From positions 126,529-190,528 of the forward strand of contig FN648485.1 of the NCBI GenBank assembly GCA_000310025.1: a stretch of 64,000 nucleotides of DNA. The letters are read 5' to 3'. The stretch comes from Ectocarpus siliculosus. Lineage: Eukaryota > Sar > Phaeophyceae > Ectocarpales > Ectocarpaceae. Below are positions 31,245 to 42,117 of this stretch, piece after piece; position 1 is the first letter of the stretch, and each line of letters begins with the position of its first letter. The notes beneath the pieces are model-generated. The model had not been told where the DNA came from. It did no database searches and saw nothing but the letters and a program-made list of their open reading frames with translations. Position numbers and translations under genes: made by a program.

Positions 31245-31612
31245 AGGCACGCCGGATTCGACTACCCACCAAGTAGGCGGTGGTGGCCATCCCGGTACCT
31301 ACTGAGTTGGTGGCAACGGCCGAAGCCATCCCCCGAGCTCGGCAGCAGGGCACCGTTCTAGCGACAACTTTTGTTGGCGGACAGTGCTGCTTATTCATGG
31401 TCGACCCCGGATCCGACTACCTGCTGAGTTGGCGGCAATGGTCGAAGCCAGCCATGAACTCGGCAGCAGGGCACCGTTCGAGTGACAATTTATTGTTGTT
31501 TAACATTGCAGATTTATTCATTGTCCACCCCGGATCCGACTACCAACCGAGTTCGCGGCAACAGCCGAAGCCAGTCCCGAGCGCAGCAGCAGGGCACCGT
31601 TCTAGCGACAGT
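31245..31612 (+). repeat. Three-unit outlier of the satellite
   Basis: Three units spaced about 120 bp, each with CCCCGGATCCGACTACC or a variant, CCGAAGCCA, and GCAGCAGGGCACCGTTC(T/G)AG. They are clearly homologous to the array at 3645-13165 but diverged, with a longer linker (TTTATTCA(T/G)(T/G)GTC). They sit between the DIRS-like element and the Copia relic. Confidence 0.92.
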
Positions 31613-31636
31613 TTTTACGGTTGTTAGACATTACTG

Positions 31637-32383
31637 CTATTTATCGAGTGAGACGAGAGGTAGACGACCGTCCTTCACACGGAGGAAAGATGGAGCGAGT
31701 AGGGCTTCGGTACTTGTCGGCGACGGGGGCGACTCGTACCTCAGGTTTCGGCGAGGGTTTTCCCTGGTTCGAAGGTTGGTGACTTCTGCCGGCTTGTCGA
31801 AGCGGACGAGCCGCCGGGCCTCTGGCCCGCGAAGCGCCGGGAAATCCGTCTCCCTGTCGCTGTCGCTGCCGCTACCGCTGTTGCTGCCGCCAACGCTTCC
31901 GCCGCTGCCGCGGCAGCGGCTTCTGCGATGGTCGTCCTCGCCGCCGCCCACATCGGCCATGCCGGCCGACGTGGTAGATGGGACGACGCTCGCGCCCTCC
32001 TTGCTCGAGGAGGCGCCATCGCCAGCATCGCCCGAGCCCGACTCCTTGGCCGCCTAGGCTACGCGCGCGAGCGGCCCCACGGGCCCCGGGGCTGCCGTCC
32101 TTTGAAGGTTGAAACCTGGTCCTCCATCCACGTGTTCTCCTTCCGCCCCATCTCGACCTTGGCTCGTCGCGCCCTCCCCGACCTCGCCCTCCTCAGTCGT
32201 GAACTTCTCATCCTCCTCTGCGATGGGAGGCAGCGATGCTCGGGTCGACGTGTTGTTGGGGTTGAGCTTGGAATTTCCCTCCGCCGTGGAGCACCCCAGG
32301 CACTCCCGGAGTTCGCCCACGAGCGTCGTCCCCTGCTGCTTCGCCGTGGTCCTTAGCAGCACCTCGTGAGAGTGGCCGTGCAC
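31637..32383 (-). pseudogene. Copia relic: zinc region plus linker
   Basis: 32054-32383 starts in HGHSHEVLLRTTAKQQGTTL, passes ECLGCSTAEG and NTSTRASLPPIAEEDEKF, and ends in GGPGFNLQ. 31637-31960 continues the linker (EDDHRRSRCRG, LRGPEARRLVRFDKPAE) and then joins LTR remnant. The first copy has the same direct junction of integrase zinc motif to acidic linker. Confidence 0.85.
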
Positions 32384-32459
32384 GCAGTTGAAGTCGTTGA
32401 TGTCAAACGGGGTGTAGGTTTATGTGGAGTTTTTGCGGAAACAGTCCTGAGCGTACACG

Positions 32460-33151
32460 TCACCGACTCCCCCCCCCCCCCCTCTCTCCAATTCCAACTC
32501 GTGTTTTTCTAGGGTTTTGGTTTCGAACCCGGGAAATGAGAGATACTAGGTTGAAATCTAGTTGGGGAACCTGTGCAACTTGTTTCAACACCAGGTCGGT
32601 TGGACCGTCGCGCGAGCTAAGGGTTACCGTCCCGTCGCCATACCCTACGATGGGGAAGGTTTCTCCGGCAGTGACGCGCACACGAGTGAGTAGAGGTGCT
32701 CGATGGGGTTGCTGTTGCTGTGTGTGGGGATTGCAAAGTCGAACATCTTCCGCATCAAGACCTGTTTGGACCCCTGTGACTCCCGATCGTAGACCTTTTC
32801 CAATTCCGCGAGGACCTCTTCCGCTGACGTACAGATACTGATAACTGCTTCGTCAGCTTCTTTCACCACAGCAGTAGTGATAAAATGCAACGCGTGAAGC
32901 CCTCGTTGTACTTCTGCTCTCGTGTGTCCCCTACGGAGCAGTTCGGAAGTCGGCAAGTTTGGGTCGCCCACGGGGATATTGCTCTCTGCATCTCTCATGA
33001 ACTGACCGTCCAAGTCGATGGTCTTCGCAGCTTGGATGAACGATTTTCGCCACGGATCAAATCCGTGGCTACGGCTTTTTCCGTCTAGAAGCGGGGCATT
33101 GGCCGTCACTGTTCTGGTGGCTACTGCTGTAGCCGTCGAGGTATTCTCCAT
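32460..33151 (-). pseudogene. Copia relic: gag fused to the post-protease segment
   Basis: The gag N-terminus (MENTSTATAVATRTVTANA from an ATG at 33151) is open to SNSNPIEHLYSL. The next bases belong to the region after the protease site (RVTAGETFPIVGYGD, 32460-32681), in a different frame. About 700 bp that the first copy has here are missing: gag C-terminus, both knuckles and the DTGA site. A run of 14 C at 32469-32482 further disrupts the end. Confidence 0.85.
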
Positions 33152-33515
33152 TTCCTCGAATCACGGGTATGTCACCTGGGACGTTTAACCCCCTCGCTTT
33201 CCCGTAGTCCGGTCCTATGCCCGGACCCACTCCGGCTGGTCCCACAGGGTTCGCTCCCGATCTGCTGGCCCGGCCGCCTTCCAGCAGAAGCCGTGGTCCT
33301 TGCCCATCATCTCTCGCTTGTTGCTGGAGAAATCCACCGCCTCCGCCGTGCGGCTGCAGGCGCTCCTTTTTCTTCGCCGACCCCTCCACCGGGGCCGCCA
33401 ATTGCGAAATCTGCAGCTGCAAACTTGCAAGCTCCGCATCGCGGCCCTCCTGCACCGGCGGGCGAATATGTTGTCCGCTCGCAGCAGTGGGCACCTCATC
33501 TCCGGTAGAGCTCAT
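33069..33515 (-). CDS. Copia relic leader ORF
   Basis: Starts MSSTGDEVPTAASG and keeps the LASLQLQISQLAAPVEG segment of the first copy, then diverges into a frame overlapping the gag start. The shared beginning supports a real leader or gag N-terminal ORF in the ancestral element. Confidence 0.45.
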   Translation of the reverse strand: MSSTGDEVPTAASGQHIRPPVQEGRDAELASLQLQISQLAAPVEGSAKKKERLQPHGGGGGFLQQQARDDGQGPRLLLEGGRASRSGANPVGPAGVGPGIGPDYGKARGLNVPGDIPVIRGNGEYLDGYSSSHQNSDGQCPASRRKKP

Positions 33516-33544
33516 CCCGATGTGGCTTCCCTCGAGGGGAAAAA

Positions 33545-33746
33545 CATATTTATGGAGTGAAATTGTTTCGGTGATGTATTAACTTCACACGGACTAAAGA
33601 GGGAGTGCTCCACACAGATCAGCTGCAACAGCAAGGAGGGGCCCCGTGACTCATCACGGCGCCCCTGACGGCAATCTCACCAATCTGCGTGACTCCAAAT
33701 CATACAGCACATGTATCCAACACCAATGTTCGCAGACCCACGAACA
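33545..33746 (-). repeat. Eroded Copia LTR
   Basis: Matches the family LTR from TATTTATGGAGTGA to GTTCGCAGACCCACGAACA with internal deletions (about 200 of 257 bp retained). Confidence 0.88.
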
Positions 33747-34730
33747 TATATGGTGTCTGTTTTTCACACCTTACTTCTACCGTGTGCTTACTTTCACTTT
33801 TGGACACGAAAATAATTCAGCCGTCGCTTTCCATCGTCGACCGTGAACTCGAACCTGTACCGGAGGGTTTTGCATGCCATTATCAGGGCTCTGTATTCCA
33901 CCAACTGCGCGCACGGGGACAACCGAGCGGCCGGTGCGTCTGTCTATTTTTTTGTCTATTTGCGCTTAATGTGAAAATATATCAACACGAAGCGTCTTTC
34001 CGCCGACCCAAATTTACCGATTAATATTCACACCTAGACGCTTCGCCGTAGGGACCAATGCAGGACCTGGTGCGTTTTCCGCTCGCAGCTTGCGTGATAT
34101 TTTATTGAGTCAAAATCGTTGGTGCCTTTGGCGACCTTTTGCGTCTATGCATCCACAGCAGCAACGGCAGCAGCAGCGTTGTTGCAACGTTTAATTTTTT
34201 ACGTTTTCCTGCTCGAAATGAATCCCAACTCAACCACGGGAAGCCAAAAACATCAGGGAGTCTAAAGCAAAAATCAGTACGGAAAACGAGCATCATCGCT
34301 ACGAGAAAACGTCATTTCGCTATCGTCTCTCTTTTTGCTCATTCTCCACGGCATTGAGAAAACACGCCTCCTCTCATTTTTTTCGCGGCAAAATAGTTTA
34401 ATTCCCCAGCTGGACGCCTTTAACATGGAATCGGAACCCACATTCCTGATGTTCACGGCAGTACAACAGCAGCAGTACAAGAAAGGAAAAGTACCAAACC
34501 ATGATGGTCACACGTACTAACCGCACCAATAAGCCGCCTACACTTGCCAGAGGCACACACTGCTAAGGATAAGCCACACGCTAGCCAGGAACACCCACTG
34601 ATGTTTATGTAGACACCACACACGGCTACCACAGAAGTACCAACAGATCCAAACCCACTTGCCGAGTCTCGAAGAGACGCTCTTCCCAAGAACGGCGTCT
34701 CGAAGACGGGCTGAGCGGGACAGGCACAGC
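33747..34730. other. Non-coding, no gene recognised
   Basis: Only short motif-free frames. A CAGCAGCAACGGCAGCAGCAG stretch near 34157-34172 is a degenerate trinucleotide repeat. Confidence 0.4.
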
Positions 34731-34735
34731 TTACC

Positions 34736-35117
34736 TCTTGCTGTACTTCGCCGGGTTGTACAGCAGGCTGGCCGAGGCAATGCAACCCGGTAGGTTGCAC
34801 TGGAGCCACCTGTTGCCCGACTTCCCCTCCTTCTTGACCAGCTTGGCTGTCTTGCATTGGTCGTCTAAGCAGTCGATGTCAATCAAGTCGCCGACAGCGG
34901 GCGTTAACCTTGTACAATACCTCCTGCGTGACGACCTTGAACCCCCCGGGAGATGAGGCAGACGCGTCCGGATGGTGGTACCGTCCCTTCTTTCCCACGG
35001 GGGAGTTGTCGAGGATGGAGGACATGTCGCGAGGAGGGCTGCGCGAGGCGGCTGTGGAGGTGTGTGTGAAGCAACGCCAGCTGACGCTGACGCGCTGACG
35101 TCACGATGTCCGCGAGA
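34736..35117 (-). CDS. Exon candidate with cysteine cluster, unknown protein
   Basis: The minus frame ends GDLIDIDCLDDQCKTAKLVK, then NRWLQCNLPGC, then LLYNPAKYSK, and stops at AG followed by GTAAGC, a good donor at 34735-34730. The four cysteines (CX4C and CX4C about 20 residues apart) could bind zinc. The upstream part is Pro/Arg-rich and may be out of frame, since a second frame over 34904-35120 is also open. No start or partner exon is secured and I recognise no family. Confidence 0.3.
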
Positions 35118-35299
35118 CAAAAAAAAAACGGAACTACCCGAAACCGTTTGGAACCTCCGGCAGAACCAAATCTCTGATTTTCAGCGACTTTCCAACCCCA
35201 GCAGTTCCCCACCCGGCGCGCCGCGAGCCTCGAGACCCTTGGTCCGTGCCTGGTACATTCCTCCGATGTGGGAGCCGAAGAAACGGCTCGCAAAAGTTT

Positions 35300-36417
35300 A
35301 AACGTTTATGCCGAAAAACATTTGACTCTCGAGAGGCCAGCAGGAACGAAAGACAATCTTCCAAGGCGATATATTGAGGTACAAGGGCGCTTCGCGGCGT
35401 ACCGCTTCGCGGCCGCCGCTACGCTCGTTGGTTTAATGGCGATGGGAATTGTGTGCGGGTGGACGTTTAAATGAGACATACAATACCAAGAAGAAATGCT
35501 GCGAAAAGGGAAAAGTTGTTGTTTGTTCGTTGGAAAGGCAGGACGCACAATGAAAAGATTCATATGCGACGGCCGGAGGACAGAGACTATTTATGTATAT
35601 ATTTAATCGGAGAAGGAAGCTTGTTTTTAAGAAACAAAGGCTCACATTTTTCCACGGAAAAAATATGACAGGGTTTAGTTAAAAAAACTATCAATTGTAG
35701 ACTTGTAATAGATCAACCTGGGCCACACAATAGAAGAACGTCTCACCAAGAATACAGAGGAGCGAACCCTAGGATACCCTTCTACTGTTCGTAAGACACG
35801 AGGGGTTACGGCGGGGGAGGGGAGGGAGTGTGTGTGTCGTATAATATAACTTAGAAAGGTACTCTACATCAATTCAAGTATACAGCTTTTCTCTCTCTTG
35901 TCCCCCTCTCCCATGTGCTACCCAACCCCTCAGCGAGACGTTGCAGCTGAATAAAGTTCGCCTCTTAGGGTGTGATCTTCGTATGTGATCTGATGTACAG
36001 CCGTCGGTGGTGAGAATTGGGGTTGAGTACGGAAAGAGGCAAGGAAAAGTAGCGCAAATCATTACGTGCGGTAGTTTTTGCCGCGTTGTGTGTAAGCAAA
36101 AGCAGAGGAAATGAGACAACCTTTGCCGATTGATTTATGAAAATAGCCTGCCCTGTCAAGAAATCGGGGCGTGATTGGTGGATCCATGGTAGATGTCGGA
36201 GACGCGACTTTCTTCCCTCGCTAGCGCAACACAGGGCTATCGGTAGGTGCAAGTCTCCCTTCGAGGCGAGGTCTACGGGCGGAGAAACCTCGAACAAGAG
36301 CTCTAGGCGCACGAGAGGACCAGGATGCCTTTTCCGGCGACCTCGTGGGCCCTCAGCCCGTAGGAAATCCGTCTATAGGTCTACAGGTCTATATATAGCA
36401 TGATATCTATCATGTTA
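35300..36417. other. Non-coding, AT-richer stretch, no gene recognised
   Basis: Positions about 35470-35700 are noticeably richer in A and T than the surroundings. No motif or repeat shared with the rest of the window is seen. Confidence 0.4.
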
Positions 36418-37290
36418 TCTATATACTCACAGGGTGGTCGTCGTGACGTGGTACATTTCTTGTTACTAGTATGGACAAAAATAAAAAAGATGGCTCCATT
36501 CTTGTATTTCAACAGCAGAATTAGACCAGACGCCGACTGTACACAGAAGTCGTACGAGTGTCGACTCAGTTGGGCTGTCACAGCATCTTCCACGCACTTC
36601 TGCCAGTGCTGGTTTGTTGATTGGAGTCTTGTAGGTCGAGATACAGCAGTGGGATTCTCGGGTTGTGGAGGCGAAAGTGAACCAGAGCCAGAAATTGCAT
36701 GCATAGCTCGATTACTGCTGTGTTATTGCTACAGCATTATGGACTAGACGCCGAACGACGTCCGCGTACTACCGCAACGACCTAACTGGACGGGATACTT
36801 CCTGCCACGGCGAACCATAGTACCATGCGATGCAAACATCCGTTCGTGTGTCGTGCAGCTGCCCCATGTGTCGACGACAGGTACACGTAGAGCTCTCGCC
36901 ATGTTGTTACCGCGCAGGAGGAGCCCTCGGAGATCTTCCACATGATGCTACAACGACAGCAGTACTACAGTACATAGAAGTCGTAGGAGGGTGGAGTTGC
37001 GCGGCCACGGAATCTTCCACGCACTCTCCTACCGGTGGTTGCGTCGATCGAAGTCTTGTAGGCCGAAATACAAGAGTGGGTCGGGTTCCCGGGTTGTGGA
37101 AGCAAGCGTGCCTGCAACAACAGAGAAGGCGGTGTTCTATTTACGACAGTATCCCGCTCATTTTTGTTTTTGCGGCATGTGGTTGCATATTTCTCTGCCA
37201 CTGCCGAAAAAGACCGCCGGATCTTTGCAGTCCATATTTGGCATTTATTTATCATTTTACACCGAACGACGCGGGACGCGTCGACCTTCA
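36418..37290 (+). repeat. Composite dispersed repeat, locus B left part
   Basis: Parallel to locus A (13868-14172 and 19402-19540). It includes an inserted repeat-E unit (about 36760-36980) and a second, diverged ACATAGAAGTCGTA module. At 37148-37157 it carries the uninterrupted sequence AGTATCCCGCTCA, corresponding to the target site of the Copia insertion in locus A. Confidence 0.85.
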
Positions 37291-37296
37291 TCATTG

Positions 37297-38035
37297 TTGT
37301 TGTTGTTGTTGTTGTCTCCACATTACAAACCGTTCCGATCTCTCTCTACCCAGTACCTTCATATATATATGTCCGTACTGATCCAACACTTGACGCGATC
37401 GATTCCCGTGGTCACAGGCTAACTTACCCTAAAAAGGTACGCTCAAACAACTGGCTCCGAGCGGTCCGCAAGTCAATAGAAATCAACGACAGATATTCTG
37501 GAGTCCTCCGCTCCCTCTGCGCGCTACGCGAGGTAACAACTGAGACTAGGAGGAAGAATCACGGGCCAGAGAGAAAGAGGTACACCCCCTTGGTTCAATC
37601 TTGGTGCTTCACACGCAAGCAGAGACAAGGCCATCTGACACAGAAACAGAGAGAAAAATGAGCGACAAAGAGCAAAAATGTAATAAATAAAACAAGAGGA
37701 AACAGGAAGAAAAGAGAAAAGAAAACGAAAAAGAAAACGATAAAGAAAGGATCGAGGACAAAAAGAGACCAGGCCGAAAATAACAAGAAATACAGACAGA
37801 ACAAGGCACACGGTGGAGAGACCACCAACGAACGAACACGCAAACACGTAAAGATGGCCACCAACCAGCGATACATGGTAATGGTACGTCATCACCAGTA
37901 AGGGGTTGGTGCAATGGTGCAGCGTTGGGGGGGGGCGATTGGCCAAAAGAAATTCAATCCGGCTCGTATCACGCCACTCGATCCGTCCCTTCTCGTTTAC
38001 TTTCTCCCCTCGCCGTCTCATCATGCCCACCTTCG
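37297..38035 (-). mobile_element. 5'-truncated LINE copy
   Basis: Read on the minus strand this is the 3' portion of the LINE at 52.6-55.78 kb: GAGACGGCGAGGGGAG, TTGCACCAACCCCT, CGCTGGTTGGTGGCCAT, a long T-rich stretch, then AACCAAGGGGGTGTACCTC, and a (AAC)n run at 37297-37316. It is truncated at 38035 before the RT, the usual outcome of target-primed reverse transcription. Confidence 0.85.
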
Positions 38036-39345
38036 ACTTTCTTATCGACCAGGCGCCGACAATACATAGTCGTAGGAGTGTGGAATTGGCTGTGCTGTGA
38101 CGGCATCTTCCACGCACCCACGCTTCTTACCCGTCCGTGCTGGTGTGTCGATGGGATACCTCCTGCGACGGCGACCCATACTACTATTGTTACAATGCGA
38201 TGCAAACATCCGTTCGCGTGTCGGGCGCCTGCCACATATCCACCAACAGGTACACGCAGAGCACCCGCTCTCTCTGTACTTGTTGCCTCGCAAAGGCTCT
38301 CCTCGGGGACCTTCCACATCGTATATACTACTGCGGTACTAATGTACATAGAAGTCGTGATGGGAGTGTCGAGGTACTTGTGTTGTCACGGCAGCTCGCT
38401 GCCGTTGGGATTGCCGTGGTCGCTTAAGCGCTTGTGTCTTAAAACCTTCTTAGCCGGTCTTCAAACTTCTTGATAGGTCTCCGTGTTAACTTCTACGCGA
38501 ATGAGTCATATGCAGTTGTGACGTGCGCTTTTACTTTCACGATCGGTATTTTACCTCCCCGTCTTGCATTGGTGAGTACCTGCGTTATAAGGAAGGATTT
38601 CGTTAATGTACGATTTTTTCCCCTTGCGCTTCCTTCCCCTATCCTTCATTGCGTGTCATATGTGTGTCTTTATTCGTCGACGGTCTCCTCGATACTTGTG
38701 GACTACCTTTTGGACATCGTGAGAATCCCTGCATTCCGAGAGAGCCATAGGTCGGCACCCGGCCTTTCCTTTTTTTGTATGCACTTTTCTTCTTGTGAAG
38801 TTTGGACGTTGCGCTTGCCATCGTCGCTCGAGTGTTTGTGTCTTCAAACCTCCTCAGCCGGCCTTCAAACTTCTTGTTAGTAAGTCGCCGTGGTAAATTC
38901 TCCGCGCACGAGTCATATGCAGTTATGACCTGCGCTTTGACTTTCACGATGGGTTTTTTACCTCCCCGTCTTGCATTGGTGAGTACCCGCGTTATACGGA
39001 AGGATCGTTCCACGACGCAAACGTCGACGTCTCCGTTTTTTTTTTATTCCCTTCGCACTCCTTCCTTGCGGCGGCTTTCACACCGACTTGCAAGTTCCTC
39101 TCTTCGTACCTTTCTCCCCGGCCTTCTCCATCGTTATGTACATATTGTATACTCCGATAGACAAGACTACGGACTGACATGTCCCTTTCAACCCCGAGGG
39201 GACCGCGCGCTCGTCGAGTGCCGAAATTCTTTCTTGCCTCTCCCAACACCGTCCCTACTTCCCGTCCCTACTCTTCTTCTGCTTCTTCTTTCCTTCCTCC
39301 CGGACACCCCCCACCATCCGTCCTGTATGTTGGCCCCCCAACCCC
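38036..39345 (+). repeat. Composite dispersed repeat, locus B right part
   Basis: Contains a repeat-E unit (38140-38350), then two tandem diverged versions of the segment with TCATATGCAGT(T/T)(A/G)TGACCTGCGCTTT (about 38405-38640 and 38810-39060), then the shared tail to CCTCCCGGACACCCCCCACC. It matches 19620-20345. Confidence 0.8.
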
Positions 39346-40210
39346 AGTGCATATATACTCACAGGATGTCTTCGAGGGACATTAGACTCGAGAGTGGACG
39401 CAATTGGCGTTGATTATATTTTTCGCCGCGCAACACCAGTCCGTATGTCAAATTTGTGTACCGCTGCACTGTAGAAATCACGCAACACCATCCAACATGC
39501 CATAACTGCATGATTCATGACCCCTGTACGAGATGGCGGCGTACAGCCGGCCGGCGTCTGGTCTTGTGTACCTGCGATATGTGTACTTGTCAGTGCTGTC
39601 TTAGAGATTGTGCCTATGGCTGTGACGCTCTGGCTTCTTCCTCCGCAACACCGAGGAACATGCCAATTTTGACATCACCACCCCAACTCTCAATCACTAC
39701 TGACAGTTTTGCTAAACTACCCATGGAACACCCGTGGGCACTTCAACCTAGAACTAGGCTACTGGCACATGAACCTAGAGCTTAGCCACCTGCACATTAC
39801 TCTAAAACTAAGCCACCAGCGCCACCTGTAGCAGTTATCGTGTGGGCTTGTGGGTTACGGTTAGCGTAGGAATAATAGTCGCGATAATGCCCGTTCCACA
39901 GCAGATAATCTATTGTGTAGGAGTACAGTGCTTCCGGTTGAAGGGCTCTCATTGGCCGCACATGGGCTTCCCATGGGTTGCCATGAGCCACCTACGGGCT
40001 ACCCATGGGCATGTCCATGGGTTAAACATGGAAACCATTGGCAACAAAGTGCCCATGGGTGGCCCGTGGGTCTCCATGGGTGTCCCATGGGCGCTTTTGC
40101 AAAACTGTATAAAGTGTGGAGACCCCTAAAGTTGACACCGCTGTCCGTCTGCGATACATCTGCGTGCTTCCGGCTACGCCCTTGTAGCTAAGATGCGGGC
40201 TGTGCTCAGT
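39346..40210. other. Non-coding stretch upstream of sulfotransferase exons
   Basis: No N-terminal sulfotransferase exon with a PAPS 5'-phosphate loop could be found here. The stretch contains the CCATGG cluster listed separately. Confidence 0.4.
39720..40093. repeat. Cluster of CCATGG palindromes
   Basis: CCCATGG(G/A) or CCATGGG occurs at about 39721, 39970, 40003, 40014, 40055, 40073 and 40084, with the related CCCGTGGG twice. In 39960-40093 the spacing is near multiples of 12 bp (CCCATGGGT followed by a G/C triplet). It looks like a decayed 12-mer simple repeat. Confidence 0.55.
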
Positions 40211-40353
40211 ACAGTATGTCCGTCATCAGTCAACTGCTGCGTACCTTGCACATCAATTTGTACAGACCAAATATGTTTTTTGATAATGTATCTCGACGGT
40301 TTAACGCCGGGTGTAACTGTTGCTTCTTCTCCAAGATGAACGCCTGGCTTGAC

Positions 40354-40572
40354 AGGCCCAAGACGTTTCAACAGCGTCGTTTCATTATACTCTCACCACT
40401 GGAAGGCCTTCTTTCGTTTTGTCCTCCGTCGTCCCAGAACTCCGTTGGAAGCTGTCAGGAAGAATTGCGAGTACTTTACCCTGTTGAGACACCCTATCGA
40501 TCGCCTAGTCTCGGCATTTTTCTACTGCCCATTGGACCACGATCGTCAACTCAGGCCTTTGAAGGTGAGTGT
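40354..40572 (+). CDS. Sulfotransferase, exon with 3'-phosphate binding motif
   Basis: The frame reads PRRFNSVVSLYSHHWKAFFR, then EYFTLLRHPIDRLVSAFFYC and DHDRQLRPLK. The RHPIDRLVSAF segment is the 3'-phosphate binding motif (Arg and Ser contacting the donor PAPS) of membrane-type sulfotransferases, and the FFYCP context is typical of algal members. Such enzymes move sulfate from PAPS to polysaccharides in the Golgi. Acceptor candidates are CTTGACAG ending at 40353 or TCTCCAAG at 40335. A consensus donor GTGAGT at 40565 leaves a frame mismatch with the next exon, whereas GTATGA at 40573 gives the right phase, so the end is placed there. The upstream exon with the 5'-phosphosulfate loop was not found. 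Confidence 0.75.
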
Positions 40573-40763
40573 GTATGACGTCCCATCGATCCGATGACTC
40601 TGCCGAATCTGATAGTTGAAATATCGCTACACTTGCGACCAGGTGTCGCGTGCATCTCGTGTGACGGAATGGGGTCACCGTTCTCGAGCACAACATCATG
40701 TCTACACGCACGACGCTCCACAGAATTTGCCAGTTTTAAGTTGTAATGTTCACCGTCTTTTAG

Positions 40764-40956
40764 GGGCAACGAACGCAAAAGCACCGTAGTTACGCACTTC
40801 CCTGACCCTTCGCAGTTCTGCGGGAACGCCGACCACCCGGTGCCCGCGACCGAGCGCCTGTTGGAATTCGCTCAGATCTACTGGCAGAATATGGCATTCA
40901 AGCAGATGACGTTCGGGATGTACTGCTTCCCTGATCTCATCTGCGAACCGACTCGG
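40764..40956 (+). CDS. Sulfotransferase, second recognised exon
   Basis: Bounded by CGTCTTTTAG and the donor GTGAGA. It reads VVTHFPDPSQFCGNADHPV, then FAQIYWQNMAFKQMTFG, then MYCFPDLICEPTR, a sequence pattern I associate with algal sulfotransferases. It ends in phase 0 after CGG. The incoming phase requires two bases from the previous exon, which favours the GTATGA donor at 40573 or a one-base lesion. The next recognised exon starts in phase 0 at 49089, so direct joining keeps the frame. About ten residues expected in between may be absent or lie in a missed micro-exon. Confidence 0.78.
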
Positions 40957-41529
40957 GTGAGAGTGACCTCGGACCTCGGACACGTGTTGTTGCTGGCTCC
41001 GTAGTGTCGGAATTGGTCGCGAGGTTTGGTTGGTTGAACAAGAGACATGGTGTATCACCAAGAACAAATATTGTACTTCAAGCAGTGTTGTATTTCGGGC
41101 CTGTTGTTTAGTTCATTTCAATCACAAACCGTTTTTGTGCCCGCACTAAGTTCAGGATTGACAATACCCGAGCCGGGGTGTATGCAGTAAACTAGAGGCG
41201 TCTCCAGGATCCAGCAAACCCCAGCGTTCGTTTCCACGGAGAGTTTATCGCTGTGGGCGCGTGATGCTGTGTTTAGGTACCGCTCTGAAAACCGTTGAAT
41301 GCGCCATGTAACACCAAGAACAAGCTGCTGGATCTCCGGAATACTCACCCCGAGTGACAGCGGATGGTGATACGATGCCGCCATTTACCATTGACCACCG
41401 TTGGGTGCAAACGCATAAGAATGCGGGATTGTTTACAGGGAACATTCCACACTGTGATACCCGCAACCGGTTGGTTTTCCAGGCAATCTAGGCACCTATT
41501 CATGTACTTCGCATCATATGTACCAGAGG

Positions 41530-41660
41530 TAAGGACCTCAATGGGGCGGGCGGTCAAAACGAGACGGGTGGCGGTGAGGAAGAAGAAAGACAATCGTTGT
41601 AGGGTGGTAAGAAGGGACGGTGTACGGAGATGCGGAGGAGGACGAGAAAATGTCCAAGGA
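41530..41660 (-). repeat. Inverted fragment of the GGGGCGGG-ended repeat
   Basis: CAATGGGGCGGGCGGTC, a GGCGGTGAGGAAGAAGAAAG stretch, AGAAGGGACGGTGTACGGAG and CGAGAAAATGT together are the reverse complement of the repeat at 24560-24760. Confidence 0.65.
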
Positions 41661-42117
41661 CCCACAGGTCTTCGACCTAGGTCTGTCAACCTGGACCGTG
41701 AGTTTCATTTGAAACTGCTTGCGAAGACCTGTGACAATTTCTCAAGACACAATTCTGAATCAATCACCCCCACACGGTGGCAACCGACGATCGCCACGGA
41801 ACCTTTTTATCCATACGCCCTTCCTTTGGGCTACTTGCTTCGATATCTGTTTGCCTAACTTAAAAAGTTCAACCATCATCACAACAAGGAGAGAGCGTGT
41901 GTCGCGAGATGCCGTGCCAACGAATGCGTGTGAGTGCAAACTGGCCTCTTCCCATCCTCCGCCTGCCGCTCTTTCTGCCACATGGCTGGGCTCCCTCCGG
42001 CGCACACGCACTGTTGTTTGAGTCGCTCTCAGCGCGCATGAAACCCACGGCGTATCTAACCCTACGCTAAATATATAACAAGGTTGGGGGCAATTCTTCA
42101 GAGCGAAAGATCAAATT
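41661..42117. other. Intronic, nothing recognised
   Basis: No shared repeat or exon-like sequence is seen. Confidence 0.4.

Larger units (their letters stand above)
31628..33746 (-). mobile_element. Deleted relic of the same Copia family
   Basis: Shares the family's LTR, leader, gag, zinc region and linker with the element at 14178-19401, in the same order and orientation. Three large deletions are visible. RT, RNase H and most of the 3' LTR are gone between 31695 and the linker. Gag C-terminus, knuckles and protease site are gone at about 32685. The integrase core is missing at the same junction as in the first copy. Confidence 0.9.

Noticed and set aside
37524-38117. 197-codon minus-strand frame with hydrophobic stretch resembling a membrane protein
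   Set aside because: It is the T-rich 3' UTR of the truncated LINE; the same frame appears at the LINE 3' end near 55.0-55.5 kb.
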